From Rosa chinensis (Eukaryota; Streptophyta; Magnoliopsida; Rosales; Rosaceae): 64,000 bases of DNA. The position numbers and the translations under genes are program-made. Shown piece after piece: positions 21,397 to 30,071 of the stretch. Position 1 is the stretch's first letter; the number at the start of each line of letters is the position of its first letter. The notes under the pieces are model-generated. The model searched no databases and was not told the DNA's origin. It saw only the letters and a list, made by a program, of their open reading frames with translations. Where the stretch lies: the NCBI RefSeq assembly GCF_002994745.2, contig NW_020126847.1, positions 62,001 to 126,000 of the forward strand, in the 5' to 3' direction.

Positions 21397-22399
21397 TTGG
21401 CCTCTTACAAAATCATTCTATTCTGCATACTATTATGTATATACATATGTATGTGTACAACTCGGTCGGTATGCCGTATAACGAAGGTATGAAAATTCTC
21501 ATACCATAGCAGAGCTGAATCTGATGCTCGATACAGCTCAGCCGAGCCGAAATTTTGGTAGGCCGATAATTTGGCCCAAACCGGTTTGGCTCGGCCCATT
21601 CGACCCAAATGGCCAGCCCTAGATATATGTCTAACTGCTCATTTTATTGATAAAAAATAGAATTTGAATAAAAGAATTGTTACTTTTAAAATGATAGAGT
21701 TCCCACACACCGTTGAATCACTTGCTTAATTGTCACATAAATGAGGAGCTGATTTCTTAGTGCATTCATAGGAAAATATTTTTAGTATCTTTAGATAATG
21801 CGACAAATAATGATGTTGTTGTTGAATTACTCGCTGATTTCTCATGGTTAATTCTGTCCAAAAAGTTGTTCCATGTGCCATCAGTGCTCACATTTTAAAT
21901 TTGACACGATGGTCTGAATTTATTATCTTCATCAATTGAAAAAATCACAAATATGGTTTGTAGCATGAATTCATCAATTAAGAGGCATGAGTTGTGGGTT
22001 ACTTGTTGTAAAGATTTTGAATATGTCAAAAAGGAATATCAATAATGATGTTCCTCATACGTGAAATTCCACCTATGACTTGCTGCAAGTAGCTGAATAG
22101 TATAAGTTGGTTTTGAATCGATATGTTCAAAAACTAAACCAATCTAATCGCCATTCCACTTTAGCCCTTCCCACTGATGAAGATTGGTTCGTAGCTATAA
22201 TTGTACGTCGCTTTTAAATTTTTTTTATTCTTGAACAAAAACCTTGTGCGGTGTGTATTATCCAACTTCATGTCATATTATTCTTTGCTTAGTAAGTATC
22301 AATGCAGCCTTTAATAAATATGCTCGCAATTCTGTAATTGCTGCTACTTTGATTGCCATGAAGTGAAAATTTTCTAAGTATTGAAAACGTTTTCCTCCT

Positions 22400-23113
22400 G
22401 TGCTTTGTCTTGCTGCTGCTATGGATCCTAGGTATAAGTTTTTTGCAATTGGCCAATGGATGAAAAGTATGAGTATTGATGATTGGGAAATTGAAACTGC
22501 TATCTCTAGTCTAAAGCATCAATTGTTTAAATTGCATGAAGTGTACAAGGATAATGTAGTGCCTGTGGTTCCAACCTCTAGTATAAGATCCAATTTACAT
22601 GCAGCTTCTTCTGATTCTATTGTTTTACCTAATGATGAAAATGAGGATTTTGCTGAGGAGGTCTTAAAAAAGGCTAAGACAGCTATTTCTACTTCTATCT
22701 CTTCAAGTTCTGATTTACAATATTATATTGATATGCCTGTACTTGAAGTTGCTGATGGATTTGAATTTAACCTTCTAGGTTGGTGGAGATCTCATGAAGA
22801 AGTCTGTCTTGTGCATTCTTTGATAGTTCGTGACTTGCTATCTATTCCAGCTTCGACAGTAACATCAGAAGCAGCTTTTAGTGTCGGGGGAAGAGGTGTA
22901 TCGGAGAAGGGGGCAAATCTGAGCCTAAACACAATTCAAGCACTGATTTGCTTGAAAGATTGGAAGCTAGCAAAAGTAAGGCAGCAAGATAAGAAGCAAG
23001 ATGAGCTCCGAGCTGAAGAGGAACAAATTAGAAGACTAGCAAGACCAAAGTGGACGATTGCACTTGAACGTACTAATTCAAACACAGATGGGGTCGAGTC
23101 GACTGGAGATTGA
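22400..23113 (+). CDS. hAT transposase C-terminal domain (open remnant)
   Basis: A 237-codon open stretch starting within the transposase, not at a true start. MDPRYKF and the following helix are a standard hAT catalytic-domain segment. Residues about 125-180 read FEFNLLGWWRSHEEVCLVHS then LIVRDLLSIPASTVTSEAAFSVGGRGVSEK, the hallmark hAT dimerisation motif. A basic, Gln-rich tail follows. The stretch is free of stops, unlike the rest of the element, but lacks the N-terminal half and so would not be a complete transposase. Confidence 0.85.
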   Translation: MLCLAAAMDPRYKFFAIGQWMKSMSIDDWEIETAISSLKHQLFKLHEVYKDNVVPVVPTSSIRSNLHAASSDSIVLPNDENEDFAEEVLKKAKTAISTSISSSSDLQYYIDMPVLEVADGFEFNLLGWWRSHEEVCLVHSLIVRDLLSIPASTVTSEAAFSVGGRGVSEKGANLSLNTIQALICLKDWKLAKVRQQDKKQDELRAEEEQIRRLARPKWTIALERTNSNTDGVESTGD

Positions 23114-23535
23114 GGAAAGGTATGTGACTGTGTTTTTTGGATTTGATATGTCTATATTGAATGTGTAAATACTTGATGTTGGACGGCTGTGCTTTATTTT
23201 CTGTCTATGTTCAATCACTGAATAGTTTGAATGTGTGTGTGTGTGTCCAGTTGCTTAGAAAACACAAAAAGAGAGAAAAATTGCATTTATAGATGTCCTG
23301 GCAGAGCACATTCCTAGTGACTATTGTCCAGCTTGTTCATCACTATGAGAAAACATCAAAAGAGAGAAAAATTGATATAATAAACCTTTAATGACATGCA
23401 TGTAAATTAATCTTGTTGCTTTGTATGCATCTTCATGGCTGGGGACTTTGGATATATATTTTATGGCTTCATGCTAATCAACCAATAATTATCGAACTGT
23501 GCAATTGGATTGGAGCTCTATATATATAAGAAGGC

Positions 23536-23617
23536 ATTGATTAATGACCCCGTATTGCAGTTGCCAGATCACACTAAGCCATTTGAAGTACACACGGATG
23601 TGTCACTTGAGTTCTAA
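23536..23617 (+). pseudogene. Gypsy RNase H start, short fragment
   Basis: Encodes LINDPVLQLPDHTKPFEVHT then DVSLEF. This matches the RT/RNase H junction of plant Ty3/gypsy chromoviruses (..PVL.LPD..KPFEV.TDAS..). The fragment stops at once; the Ala of TDAS is Val. Confidence 0.7.
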
Positions 23618-24257
23618 TATGCAACGTCAAGCAGTTCTGCTCTCTCTGTCTGAAAAGTGCATTCTTGAAACTGGGTTGGAATGCCAAGTTACTCTTGTTT
23701 GAACCGTACGAGCACGTCCTCTGTCACCTCCCCCCCCCCCCCTCCAAACAGCGCTTATGGCTCTATACCCCAACCCAACTAGTTCTGGCCCCCGGTCCTC
23801 CCTTTTTATTCCTCGACGAGCGGACGGTGGGAGCATTGGTTTTTTTTTTTTTGGGGGGGGGGCATATGCTTTTGACTGATAGAAAGCATCTCTCTTCTGT
23901 ATCCCAAAAAAAACAATGGAGAAAGTTGTTCTTGCCACGTCAGAGACATCTTTATCTGAGGTGTCATCTGGCTCTTCATAAATGATGTTAGGATTTCGAG
24001 GAGGCTGAATAAAAACTTGTTCTTCCCCTAGACATATTTATCTGTGTCGTCCGGCTCTTCATAAATGATGTTAGGATCGGTCGGCTCGTTCTCGGAATCC
24101 TAAAATAAAACAGAGACAGAATGGATGAAGAGAAGCCTGGAGTTGGAGGAGGCTGAATAGAAACTTGTTCTTGCGGATCCCCCTTGTTGAAAGACATTTT
24201 TCACGTCAAGTTGAAATAAGGGCAATATTTTGATTGCAGCCAATGCGCCTAAGCCTA

Positions 24258-24299
24258 ATTATATATATATATATATATAATATTATATATATATATATA
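24258..24299. repeat. (TA)n microsatellite
   Basis: Two TA runs of about 20 bp separated by a short AATATT. Confidence 0.95.
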
Positions 24300-24865
24300 G
24301 CTGAACTAAAGTCAGATATATGTCTTGTTGTATTTGTATGTGTATGTTGTTGAACTAAAAGTGAAACTGTTATGAATTAGGAACGCCTTAATTTGTTCAT
24401 GATTGGATTGCGGTGCTTATAGTTGTTTAATATGTGATTTAGCTAAATTATTTATATGGTTTTCCTTTGCAGGTTCTTTGTTTGGTTGCCATGATAAAGC
24501 CTATTTCTCCTCTTGATGTTAGTAAGAGATGAAGAAAGTTTGTAAGTGTTAAATCAAACTATGCTTAAGTTTTTGTATCAAGGATTACAACTTCTTGTTA
24601 CTTGATGAAGACTTGATCACTTTTTCTATCAAACACTGCTTCAGTTTTTGTAACCTTAGTGGCTTAGTGCCTTGGTGCAATTTTTAATTCAATTTCAAGT
24701 AGAAGACTTGATCATTGAGAATGTGAGTTTGAGTTTATGTGAGATTGGTAGATATTTGTAATTAACTCAAGTTCTCAAATCTCAAGTATTTAGTTTTTTT
24801 ATTATTATTTTTTTTTCTAGTCTGAGTTTATGTAGTTAGCAAAATTGTGTTTTACGTGAGTTAAA

Positions 24866-25032
24866 CAAAGACCCGGCCCGACCCTTGCGGAATGGGCCTT
24901 AAGGGCGGCAAGGGCTTACATTTTAAATCCTCAGCCCGGTCTGCCCCTAAACTTTGTTGATTTGATCAAAGCTCAACCCGGTCCTATCCTAAGCTCTAAA
25001 ATTTAGGGTAGGGCCCTAGCCCGTCCCATAAT
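24866..25032. repeat. GC-rich dispersed repeat fragment
   Basis: A GC-rich island (GACCCGGCCCGACCC..., ..CCCTAGCCCGTCCCATAATG) in AT-rich surroundings, typical of decayed plant non-autonomous DNA elements. No clear terminal inverted repeats or target duplication. Confidence 0.35.
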
Positions 25033-25695
25033 GGGGCCTACTTCTACTGTTAAAGATGTCTTTTTCATTTTCTACCTTTCAAATTCTTGTGTGCCATGTG
25101 AGTGATGTGACCAAGATTCCTTTGTATTAATAACTTAATATATCAAAACTCAAACCCAATCTAATTGATAAATGTGTCAAAACATTCAAATTCAAATCTG
25201 ATACAAAAAATTATTTTGGTAAGTTGGGATTGTTAGGTCTATTTAGGCTTAATTGATTTAAAGGGCTTATTCAGAATGTTGCTACTGGATCCAGGCTAGG
25301 TACATTGGCATTGGCTTCTGTACCTTTAGCGTTGTAGCATCTCAAAATTTTGATATTTTTAAATTTGAAATTATATAATTTATTTAGTTCTTCTGTCATG
25401 CATGTGTACTTATTGAGTAGGTCATTATCGTGATTTAACTCTTAATTTCATAACTAATAATTAACTTATTTTATTCAGAGTTAAATGTGTAATTCAAAAA
25501 AAGAACTCCGATAGACTTGTGTTTACTTGCATTTGTAATATTCACTGAAAAAAAAAATTAAGCATGAAACTACTAATTATGTTCACACCCAAGAAAAGAA
25601 AAGAAGTCACACCCTAAATGAAACAATTTACATGGACAAAAAATAATAGTGAAACAATCTACATGGAGAAAATAATAATGAATCAATCTCTAGTA
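25033..25695. other. Spacer, 3' flank of the intact UPF0496 gene
   Basis: AT-rich and without recognised elements. The last 100 bp, with a short direct repeat (ACAATTTACATGGACAAAA / ACAATCTACATGGAGAAAA), probably include the 3' UTR of the minus-strand gene. Confidence 0.45.
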
Positions 25696-26919
25696 CTACT
25701 TCTTGATCTTCGTGTTCCACACTGGGCTACTCTTCAATTCGCCATATTCCCCTAGAACCTTATCCCTTGCAGTCTCTATAACCCGGAGGCACTGCTCTCT
25801 TTTCTCGTCCAGTTCCTCAATTTCCTTGCCAAACTCTGCCAGCTTTTCCAGAATAGACGTCACTTCCTGATCAACCACATCCACTCTTCCCTCATCATTT
25901 GTGGAGCTTAAATTGGACAACACTGGATCGTTCCCTTTTGCAATGACCTTATTAACATGACACATGATGTCATCCAACTCTTTAATGGCGTCTCGGGTTC
26001 CGGCTTCCATCGACTTAATTACACCCGTATGTGCCTCCAGAGTTGATTTATAACCTTGAATAAAAGTCAGAAGCCAGTGTTGTCCCTCTTTTAATACTGC
26101 CGAAAAAGCATAACCAACGGCACCACCAGCAACAACTCCGGCGATACATGGATGAGAGGTCATGGCCGACGCAACTGGCGGAGCAGCCATAGCCGCCGCC
26201 ATGATGGTGCAAACAAACAGACCAGACAACATACCCATGAACACCACATTTACGACCTTCTTTAAAGTACGAGTAAGCTCCAGCTTCCTATCAAACTTCA
26301 CAATTCGATCTTTCAGCTTGTCAAGCATGTCTCTATGTTGGTCGCGCAGAGATTTCACCTTGGCAACAACTGCTTCCGCAGAACGGTGATACATCTTCTG
26401 AGACTCGTTGAGCTTCTTCGACACTTCCCAATCAAGTACCACATCTGTAATGCATGAATGGACCTCACGAGCCGAGTTGATAAAGTCCTGCAATTCCAAT
26501 CTGCAGAGTTGAAGTGTCTGCAAGCTATTGTTGAAGTACTCCTTGATCAAGAATTGATCCAAGAGCTGCTCATTCGCCGTCATCACCATCCTCGCCCCCA
26601 CACCCTCTGCCTCAACTATCTGTTTTTTGCATGACAAGATTACCCTCACAATCTTCTCGTTGGAATGCGTCAGGTACTTTAGGCATTGCTTGAACCGATC
26701 AAGACCGGTACTGCGGACGACTTCTTCGGCGCCGGAGCTGAGTTCGGCGTCGAAGTCTTGCAACTCTTTGTCATCTTTGCAATCCGCCTGATACGATCTC
26801 ATCAACTCTTCAAAAATTCTTGGCTCGGAATTGATGGGAACAATCCTATGATTCTTAGCAAAGGATGTCTTTCGCTCCAAAACGGGTCGTCTCTCTGGCT
26901 TTGCTTGAACACCGCCCAT
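25696..26919 (-). CDS. UPF0496 / DUF677 (At14a-like) protein, intact
   Basis: A 407-residue single-exon frame starting at a good ATG (MGGVQAKPERRPVLERKTSF). The N-terminal block at residues 35-100 (FEELMRSYQADCKDDKELQDFDAEL..., LKYLTHSNEKIVRVILSCKK) and 117-150 (LLDQFLIKEYFNNSLQTLQL...) carries the UPF0496 pattern. Coiled-coil-rich helices follow, and a hydrophobic pair at about 221-276 (VVNVVFMGMLSGLFVCTIMA..., CIAGVVAGGAVGYAFSAVL) likely forms a membrane hairpin. The C-terminal helices are coiled coil. Family members are known as membrane-associated plant proteins (At14a, AFL1); no enzyme activity is known. A TATA box lies about 90 bp upstream. Length and domain order are normal for the family. 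It lies in a duplicated block shared with 51.0-52.4 kb. Confidence 0.9.
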   Translation of the reverse strand: MGGVQAKPERRPVLERKTSFAKNHRIVPINSEPRIFEELMRSYQADCKDDKELQDFDAELSSGAEEVVRSTGLDRFKQCLKYLTHSNEKIVRVILSCKKQIVEAEGVGARMVMTANEQLLDQFLIKEYFNNSLQTLQLCRLELQDFINSAREVHSCITDVVLDWEVSKKLNESQKMYHRSAEAVVAKVKSLRDQHRDMLDKLKDRIVKFDRKLELTRTLKKVVNVVFMGMLSGLFVCTIMAAAMAAPPVASAMTSHPCIAGVVAGGAVGYAFSAVLKEGQHWLLTFIQGYKSTLEAHTGVIKSMEAGTRDAIKELDDIMCHVNKVIAKGNDPVLSNLSSTNDEGRVDVVDQEVTSILEKLAEFGKEIEELDEKREQCLRVIETARDKVLGEYGELKSSPVWNTKIKK

Positions 26920-27008
26920 TTCGAAAATACACCGCCCACGAAAACCCGACTTCTAATTCTCTTTGTTTGTGTAAGACTACAGGTAGCTTCGGATCGAACT
27001 GCTTCATT

Positions 27009-27018
27009 TTTATATATA
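27009..27018 (-). promoter_or_regulatory. TATA box of the intact UPF0496 gene
   Basis: On the minus strand TATATATAAA, about 90 bp before the ATG at 26919. The paralogous copy has TATATATA at the matching place (51466-51473), so the promoter was duplicated with the gene. Confidence 0.75.
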
Positions 27019-27622
27019 GCTGGGGTAGACGGATAGTAGACAAGAAGACAATTTAATCAAACACGCTACTTGCTTACCAATTAAGTGCTCGAATGTCGGT
27101 CACGCGGAAAGAAACTTCTATAGAATTTAATTAAATTTCCTCTTCCCCACCTGACTTGCAAGTTGGAAGTTTCCCAACCGTGTGGAATTCGCTTCGCCGG
27201 CTTCCACGACATTCCCAGGAAATGTCCATCGTAAAGCTTTACTACTTTTATGGTCAATGAGCTCTTTTTGTAAGTTCTTCGAAAAATCAGTGGGTGTTGT
27301 TGTCATCAAAAAAAAAAAAAAAACTTTTGGTGTTGTTTTCCTGCTTTTCGTACGTACGTTATCTCACTTCAGCCACAAAAGAAAATGAGCTCTTTTTGTA
27401 CTCTGTCATTTTTTTTAGAGTGCTTTTTGACTTTGTCGGAGTTTTGAAAAACAAGAGGTTTTGTAATCATTCATTTGTGAACAATTTTATGTTATACTAT
27501 ATATGTATAGAGAGGCTCTTCCGGTGAGATATTCTCTAGCCAAATGCCCAAATTTCGGAATGAAAAGTGAATATATCTATATATCTATAGAATTTCATAT
27601 GAAAGAGATGATACACACACAT
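27019..27622. other. Upstream region of the intact UPF0496 gene
   Basis: Shared with 51480-52400 in pieces: GTCGGTCACGCGGAAAG (27094), ACCTGACTTGCAAGTTG (27150), GTTGTTTTCCT (27335) and TTTTTTAGAGTG...TTGTGAACAATTTT (27410-27490). It holds one copy of the cassette that is expanded upstream of the paralogue. No other gene. Confidence 0.65.
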
Positions 27623-28012
27623 GGCCCTTCTAGTGAGGGATCCTTTTTTTTTGTCTTTTATAGAGATAGGGCATTAGACCAACTTTTCGATCATATTTTC
27701 ACATCTTAACCGTTCAGTTTTTAGATCCTAATGTATGGATCACTTCTGCAAATTTTCAGCCAATTTGATGATCGTTAAGGCATCTAAAACTGTAATTTAC
27801 CATTATAAACACGAATGGTTCCGATTCGTGTAAATTGCAGTTTTGGATGCCTTAACGATAATCAAATTGGCTGAAAATTTGCAGAAGTGATCCATACATT
27901 AGGACCTAAAAACTGAACGGTTAATATGTGAAAATATGATCGAAAAGTTGGTCTAATGTCATGCCCTATCCCTATAAAAGACCAAAAAAAAGGATCCCTC
28001 ACTAGAAGGGCC
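27623..28012. mobile_element. Foldback / MITE-like element, 390-bp near-perfect inverted repeat
   Basis: The left end GGCCCTTCTAGTGAGGGATC (27623) is mirrored by the right end ending at 28012. The two arms pair almost continuously for about 190 bp each, down to a tip at 27810-27830 (CACGAAT / ATTCGTG around a 7-nt loop), with few mismatches. No coding capacity. Just outside the right end, 28026-28065 repeats part of the left arm (AGGGATAGAGCATTAAACCA), a sign of a second, truncated copy. The target duplication is not clear. An RNA read through it would form one long hairpin. Confidence 0.85.
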
Positions 28013-28064
28013 CTATGTATATATGGTCTTTTTTTTAGGGATAGAGCATTAAACCAACTTTTCC

Positions 28065-28475
28065 GATTTTGATACCGGCCCGTACCGGGGACGGGACTGG
28101 GACTTCAGTTTTGGGTGCCCAGCCCTAGTCTTGGCTCTTCATTCTTTTCTACGGAAGGATGCTGGGCTTATTTTCTTCATTTATTGAGTGAGGAGATTGA
28201 CAAGGAAAATAGGCACTTCGTTGTCAAATTTTCTTCATCTTCAGAGGTCTAATTTTCCTTGGTTCAGATTTTGATACCGGCCCATACCAGCAAATTTCGG
28301 GACGGGACTGGGACTTCAGTTTTGGGTGCCCAGCCCTAGTCTTGGCTCTTCATTCTTTTCTACGGAAGGATGCTGGGCTTATTTTCTTCATTTATTGAGT
28401 GAGGAGATTGACAAGGAAAATAGGCGCTTCGTTGTGAAATTTTCTTCATCTTCAGAGGTCTAATTTTCCTTGGTT
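28065..28475. repeat. About 200-bp tandem duplication
   Basis: The segment starting GATTTTGATACCGGCCC at 28065 is repeated from 28267, including TTGGGTGCCCAGCCCTAGTC and the 3' part ending TCTAATTTTCCTTGGTT. The copies differ by a few substitutions and a short indel near the start. Unrecognised sequence. Confidence 0.9.
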
Positions 28476-28659
28476 TGGGCTTGTGGGTGTGCTAGGGGTG
28501 TACTTAGTAATATGCTCGTGGGATGAGTGTGCTAGTGTAATGTGCTCTATATAATGGCTCTTTCTGACAGTCCTACCGGGCAAGTCATTATTGTACTGCT
28601 TGCTGAATTGCATAATAGATGAATGACCTTTTCAACTATAAAAAAATAAAAATAAAAAA
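28476..28659 (+). other. A-rich-tailed sequence hosting the copia insertion
   Basis: A stretch ending in (A)n-rich DNA (28640-28659), resembling the tail of a retroposon. The copia element at 28660 inserted in this tail; the 5-bp target duplication is AAAAA. The identity of the host repeat is uncertain. Confidence 0.4.
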
Positions 28660-28837
28660 TGTTGAAGGATATCGACATAATGTGTGCCTCTACAAACTAG
28701 GGTTTAGAGTTGTAAAAGAAATGTGTTCTAGGTATTCAATTGTAATCAGATTCTATTACTTTTTTGGGTACCTTGTAACTCCCTATTTAAAGGGCTCCTA
28801 TTATCAATAATATACACAATTTCATTTTCCTACAACA
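28660..28837 (+). repeat. 5' LTR of the nested copia element
   Basis: 178 bp, TG...CA, with a TATTTAAAGG box near 28790. It matches 48410-48587 with about 7 differences. Confidence 0.93.
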
Positions 28838-28851
28838 CGTTATCAGCACGC
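28838..28851 (+). other. Primer-binding site of the copia element
   Basis: CGTTATCAGCACGC directly follows the 5' LTR, a phrase common at this position in one group of plant copia elements. Confidence 0.6.
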
Positions 28852-29504
28852 TCAGAGCAAATAGCCAAGAATAAACCCTAGCTTCAGAAAAAAAAAAAAA
28901 AACTTTTTCTTCTTTTTCTGCCGCCACCAACAATTGTCAGAAAAAAAAAAAAACTTTTCCTTGCAGTCTCCCACAGCCGGCCAACCCCATAGCCTTGTAG
29001 GCAGGCCTAACCCCGCCCAGTCGCATCAGATCTGCAGCCTAGCGCCAGCCCACACGAGCCTAGTCGCCCCCCACCTCTGCTCGCAACCCCCACCCCGCGC
29101 CTCTGCATCCCTGCCTGCACCCGCGCCCGGCGCCCGCCCAGCACCAGACCTCCGTGCGGTCTTCCACACACGGCCCAGCCCGGCCTGCCACCCAGCCCAT
29201 AGCGTTTTCTTCCGGCCACCAAACCCTGTCTAGATCGGCCTCAATCACCGATCTCGACTTCGACCCAGATTGCCTGCAACACCGACCCGATCTCGACTCG
29301 TCTGCAGCAGCCCACTCCAGCGCCTCGCTCCTACACCTTCGCACCTCCTTGTCTGCCAGCGCCCCGCGACTGCATCTGCAGACCAGAAGAAGAAGACGCA
29401 AAAGAGAAAAGAATGGAAAAAGATAGAAAAGAAGAAAAAAAAGGTGACCCGGCCCAGAAGAAAAAAAAAAAAAGGAAAGAAAAAAAGAAACAGGCCCTGC
29501 TGCC
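28852..29504 (+). other. Copia 5' leader, first part
   Basis: A Pro/Ser-rich, C-rich, then A-rich leader without a conserved product. Long open stretches on both strands come from composition bias. The leader continues after the gypsy insertion at 40798 up to gag at 41884. Confidence 0.6.
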
Positions 29505-30018
29505 TGTACATACATGTGCATTTGCAAGCATAATTAGCTATAATGAGCCACGCTCATTGTACCGCCAGGGGTACCAACGCCCACCATATAAGTGACTGGC
29601 GTAAAGACAGCTAGCCGGGTTACCGCCTGAGCCCCGGATCAACCCCAAAGCACCGCCGACGCGCCGCCACGCCCCGTGTCAAGTTAGCATCAGAAGCTAC
29701 TGAAACTGGGAACTGAAGCACATCAGTCCCACATCGAAAACAAGGAGAAGATCATCCTCTTCCTCACCTATAAAAGGTCCTCTCCTCTCTCCTCATTTAT
29801 TACGCATTCAATACTTACCTACTGTTACTTTGTCAACATAAATACATTGACTAACTTAGGCATCGGAGAGTTGAAGACCGCCCAGCGCGGTCTCCCTCTG
29901 ACGCCCATTGTATTTTACTTGACAGGTAACGGGAACCACTAACAACAGAAACATCGATCCGCCCGCCGGATCAGCGTTAACTAAAGTCCAGCTACCGCTA
30001 GACTTTTAGACATTAACA
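29505..30018 (+). repeat. 5' LTR of the Tat-like element
   Basis: 514 bp. A TATA box CCTATAAAAGG lies at about 29766-29776, and the putative transcript leader includes GGCATCGGAGAGTT (29859-29872). Confidence 0.95.
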
Positions 30019-30037
30019 TTGGCGCCGTCTGTGGGAA
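30019..30037 (+). other. Primer-binding site of the Tat-like element
   Basis: TTGGCGCCGTCTGTGGGAA immediately after the 5' LTR, the usual Tat-type site. Confidence 0.85.
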
Positions 30038-30071
30038 GCCTTGAACAAAAAGTCATCCCATCACAATTACC

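Larger units (their letters stand above)
20590..21650. other. Foreign segment inside the hAT pseudogene
   Basis: This block separates two hAT coding parts and has no hAT similarity. It contains repeated CGGTA phrases near 20730-20820, a GAT-rich microsatellite, a tRNA-like promoter at 21345-21396 and a GC-rich end (about 21530-21620) resembling dispersed plant MITE sequence. Probably more than one insertion; the boundaries are approximate. Confidence 0.45.
20130..23113 (+). pseudogene. hAT transposase pseudogene (BED finger type)
   Basis: A BED zinc finger is encoded near 20170-20315: VVDNNVVVQYARCSACAQLL, then HLRRHWEGH, giving the C-x2-C...H-x3-H-type pattern. At 20344-20580 a frame (QLGLDSNGNVLNWSYNKDCD...) matches the hAT segment after the finger. 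An unrelated stretch (about 20590-21650) interrupts. Broken catalytic-domain pieces follow (IFSISLDNATNNDVVVELLA near 21785, STYDLLQVAE near 22070), then the dimerisation domain at 22400-23113. Frames change often and stops are present. No 8-bp target duplication or terminal repeats were identified. Plant hAT proteins of this type bind terminal repeats and cut DNA in the nucleus. Confidence 0.85.
23114..24865. other. Mixed spacer after the hAT remnant
   Basis: Apart from the gypsy scrap at 23536-23617 and the AT repeat at 24258-24299, nothing is firmly identified. It has homopolymer runs of C (about 23731-23742) and of T and G (about 23840-23862). Two partly overlapping direct repeats occur at 23946/24030 (GGCTCTTCATAAATGATGTT) and at about 23997/24148 (GAGGAGGCTGAATA). 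On the minus strand a proline-rich frame (MSFNKGDPQEQVSIQPPPTP, 24197 down) may be a gene scrap that I do not recognise. Confidence 0.4.

Noticed and set aside
29007..29533. Several long overlapping open frames on both strands
   Set aside because: They are Pro/Arg- or Lys/Phe-rich products of biased composition in the copia leader, with no conserved domain and mutual overlap.
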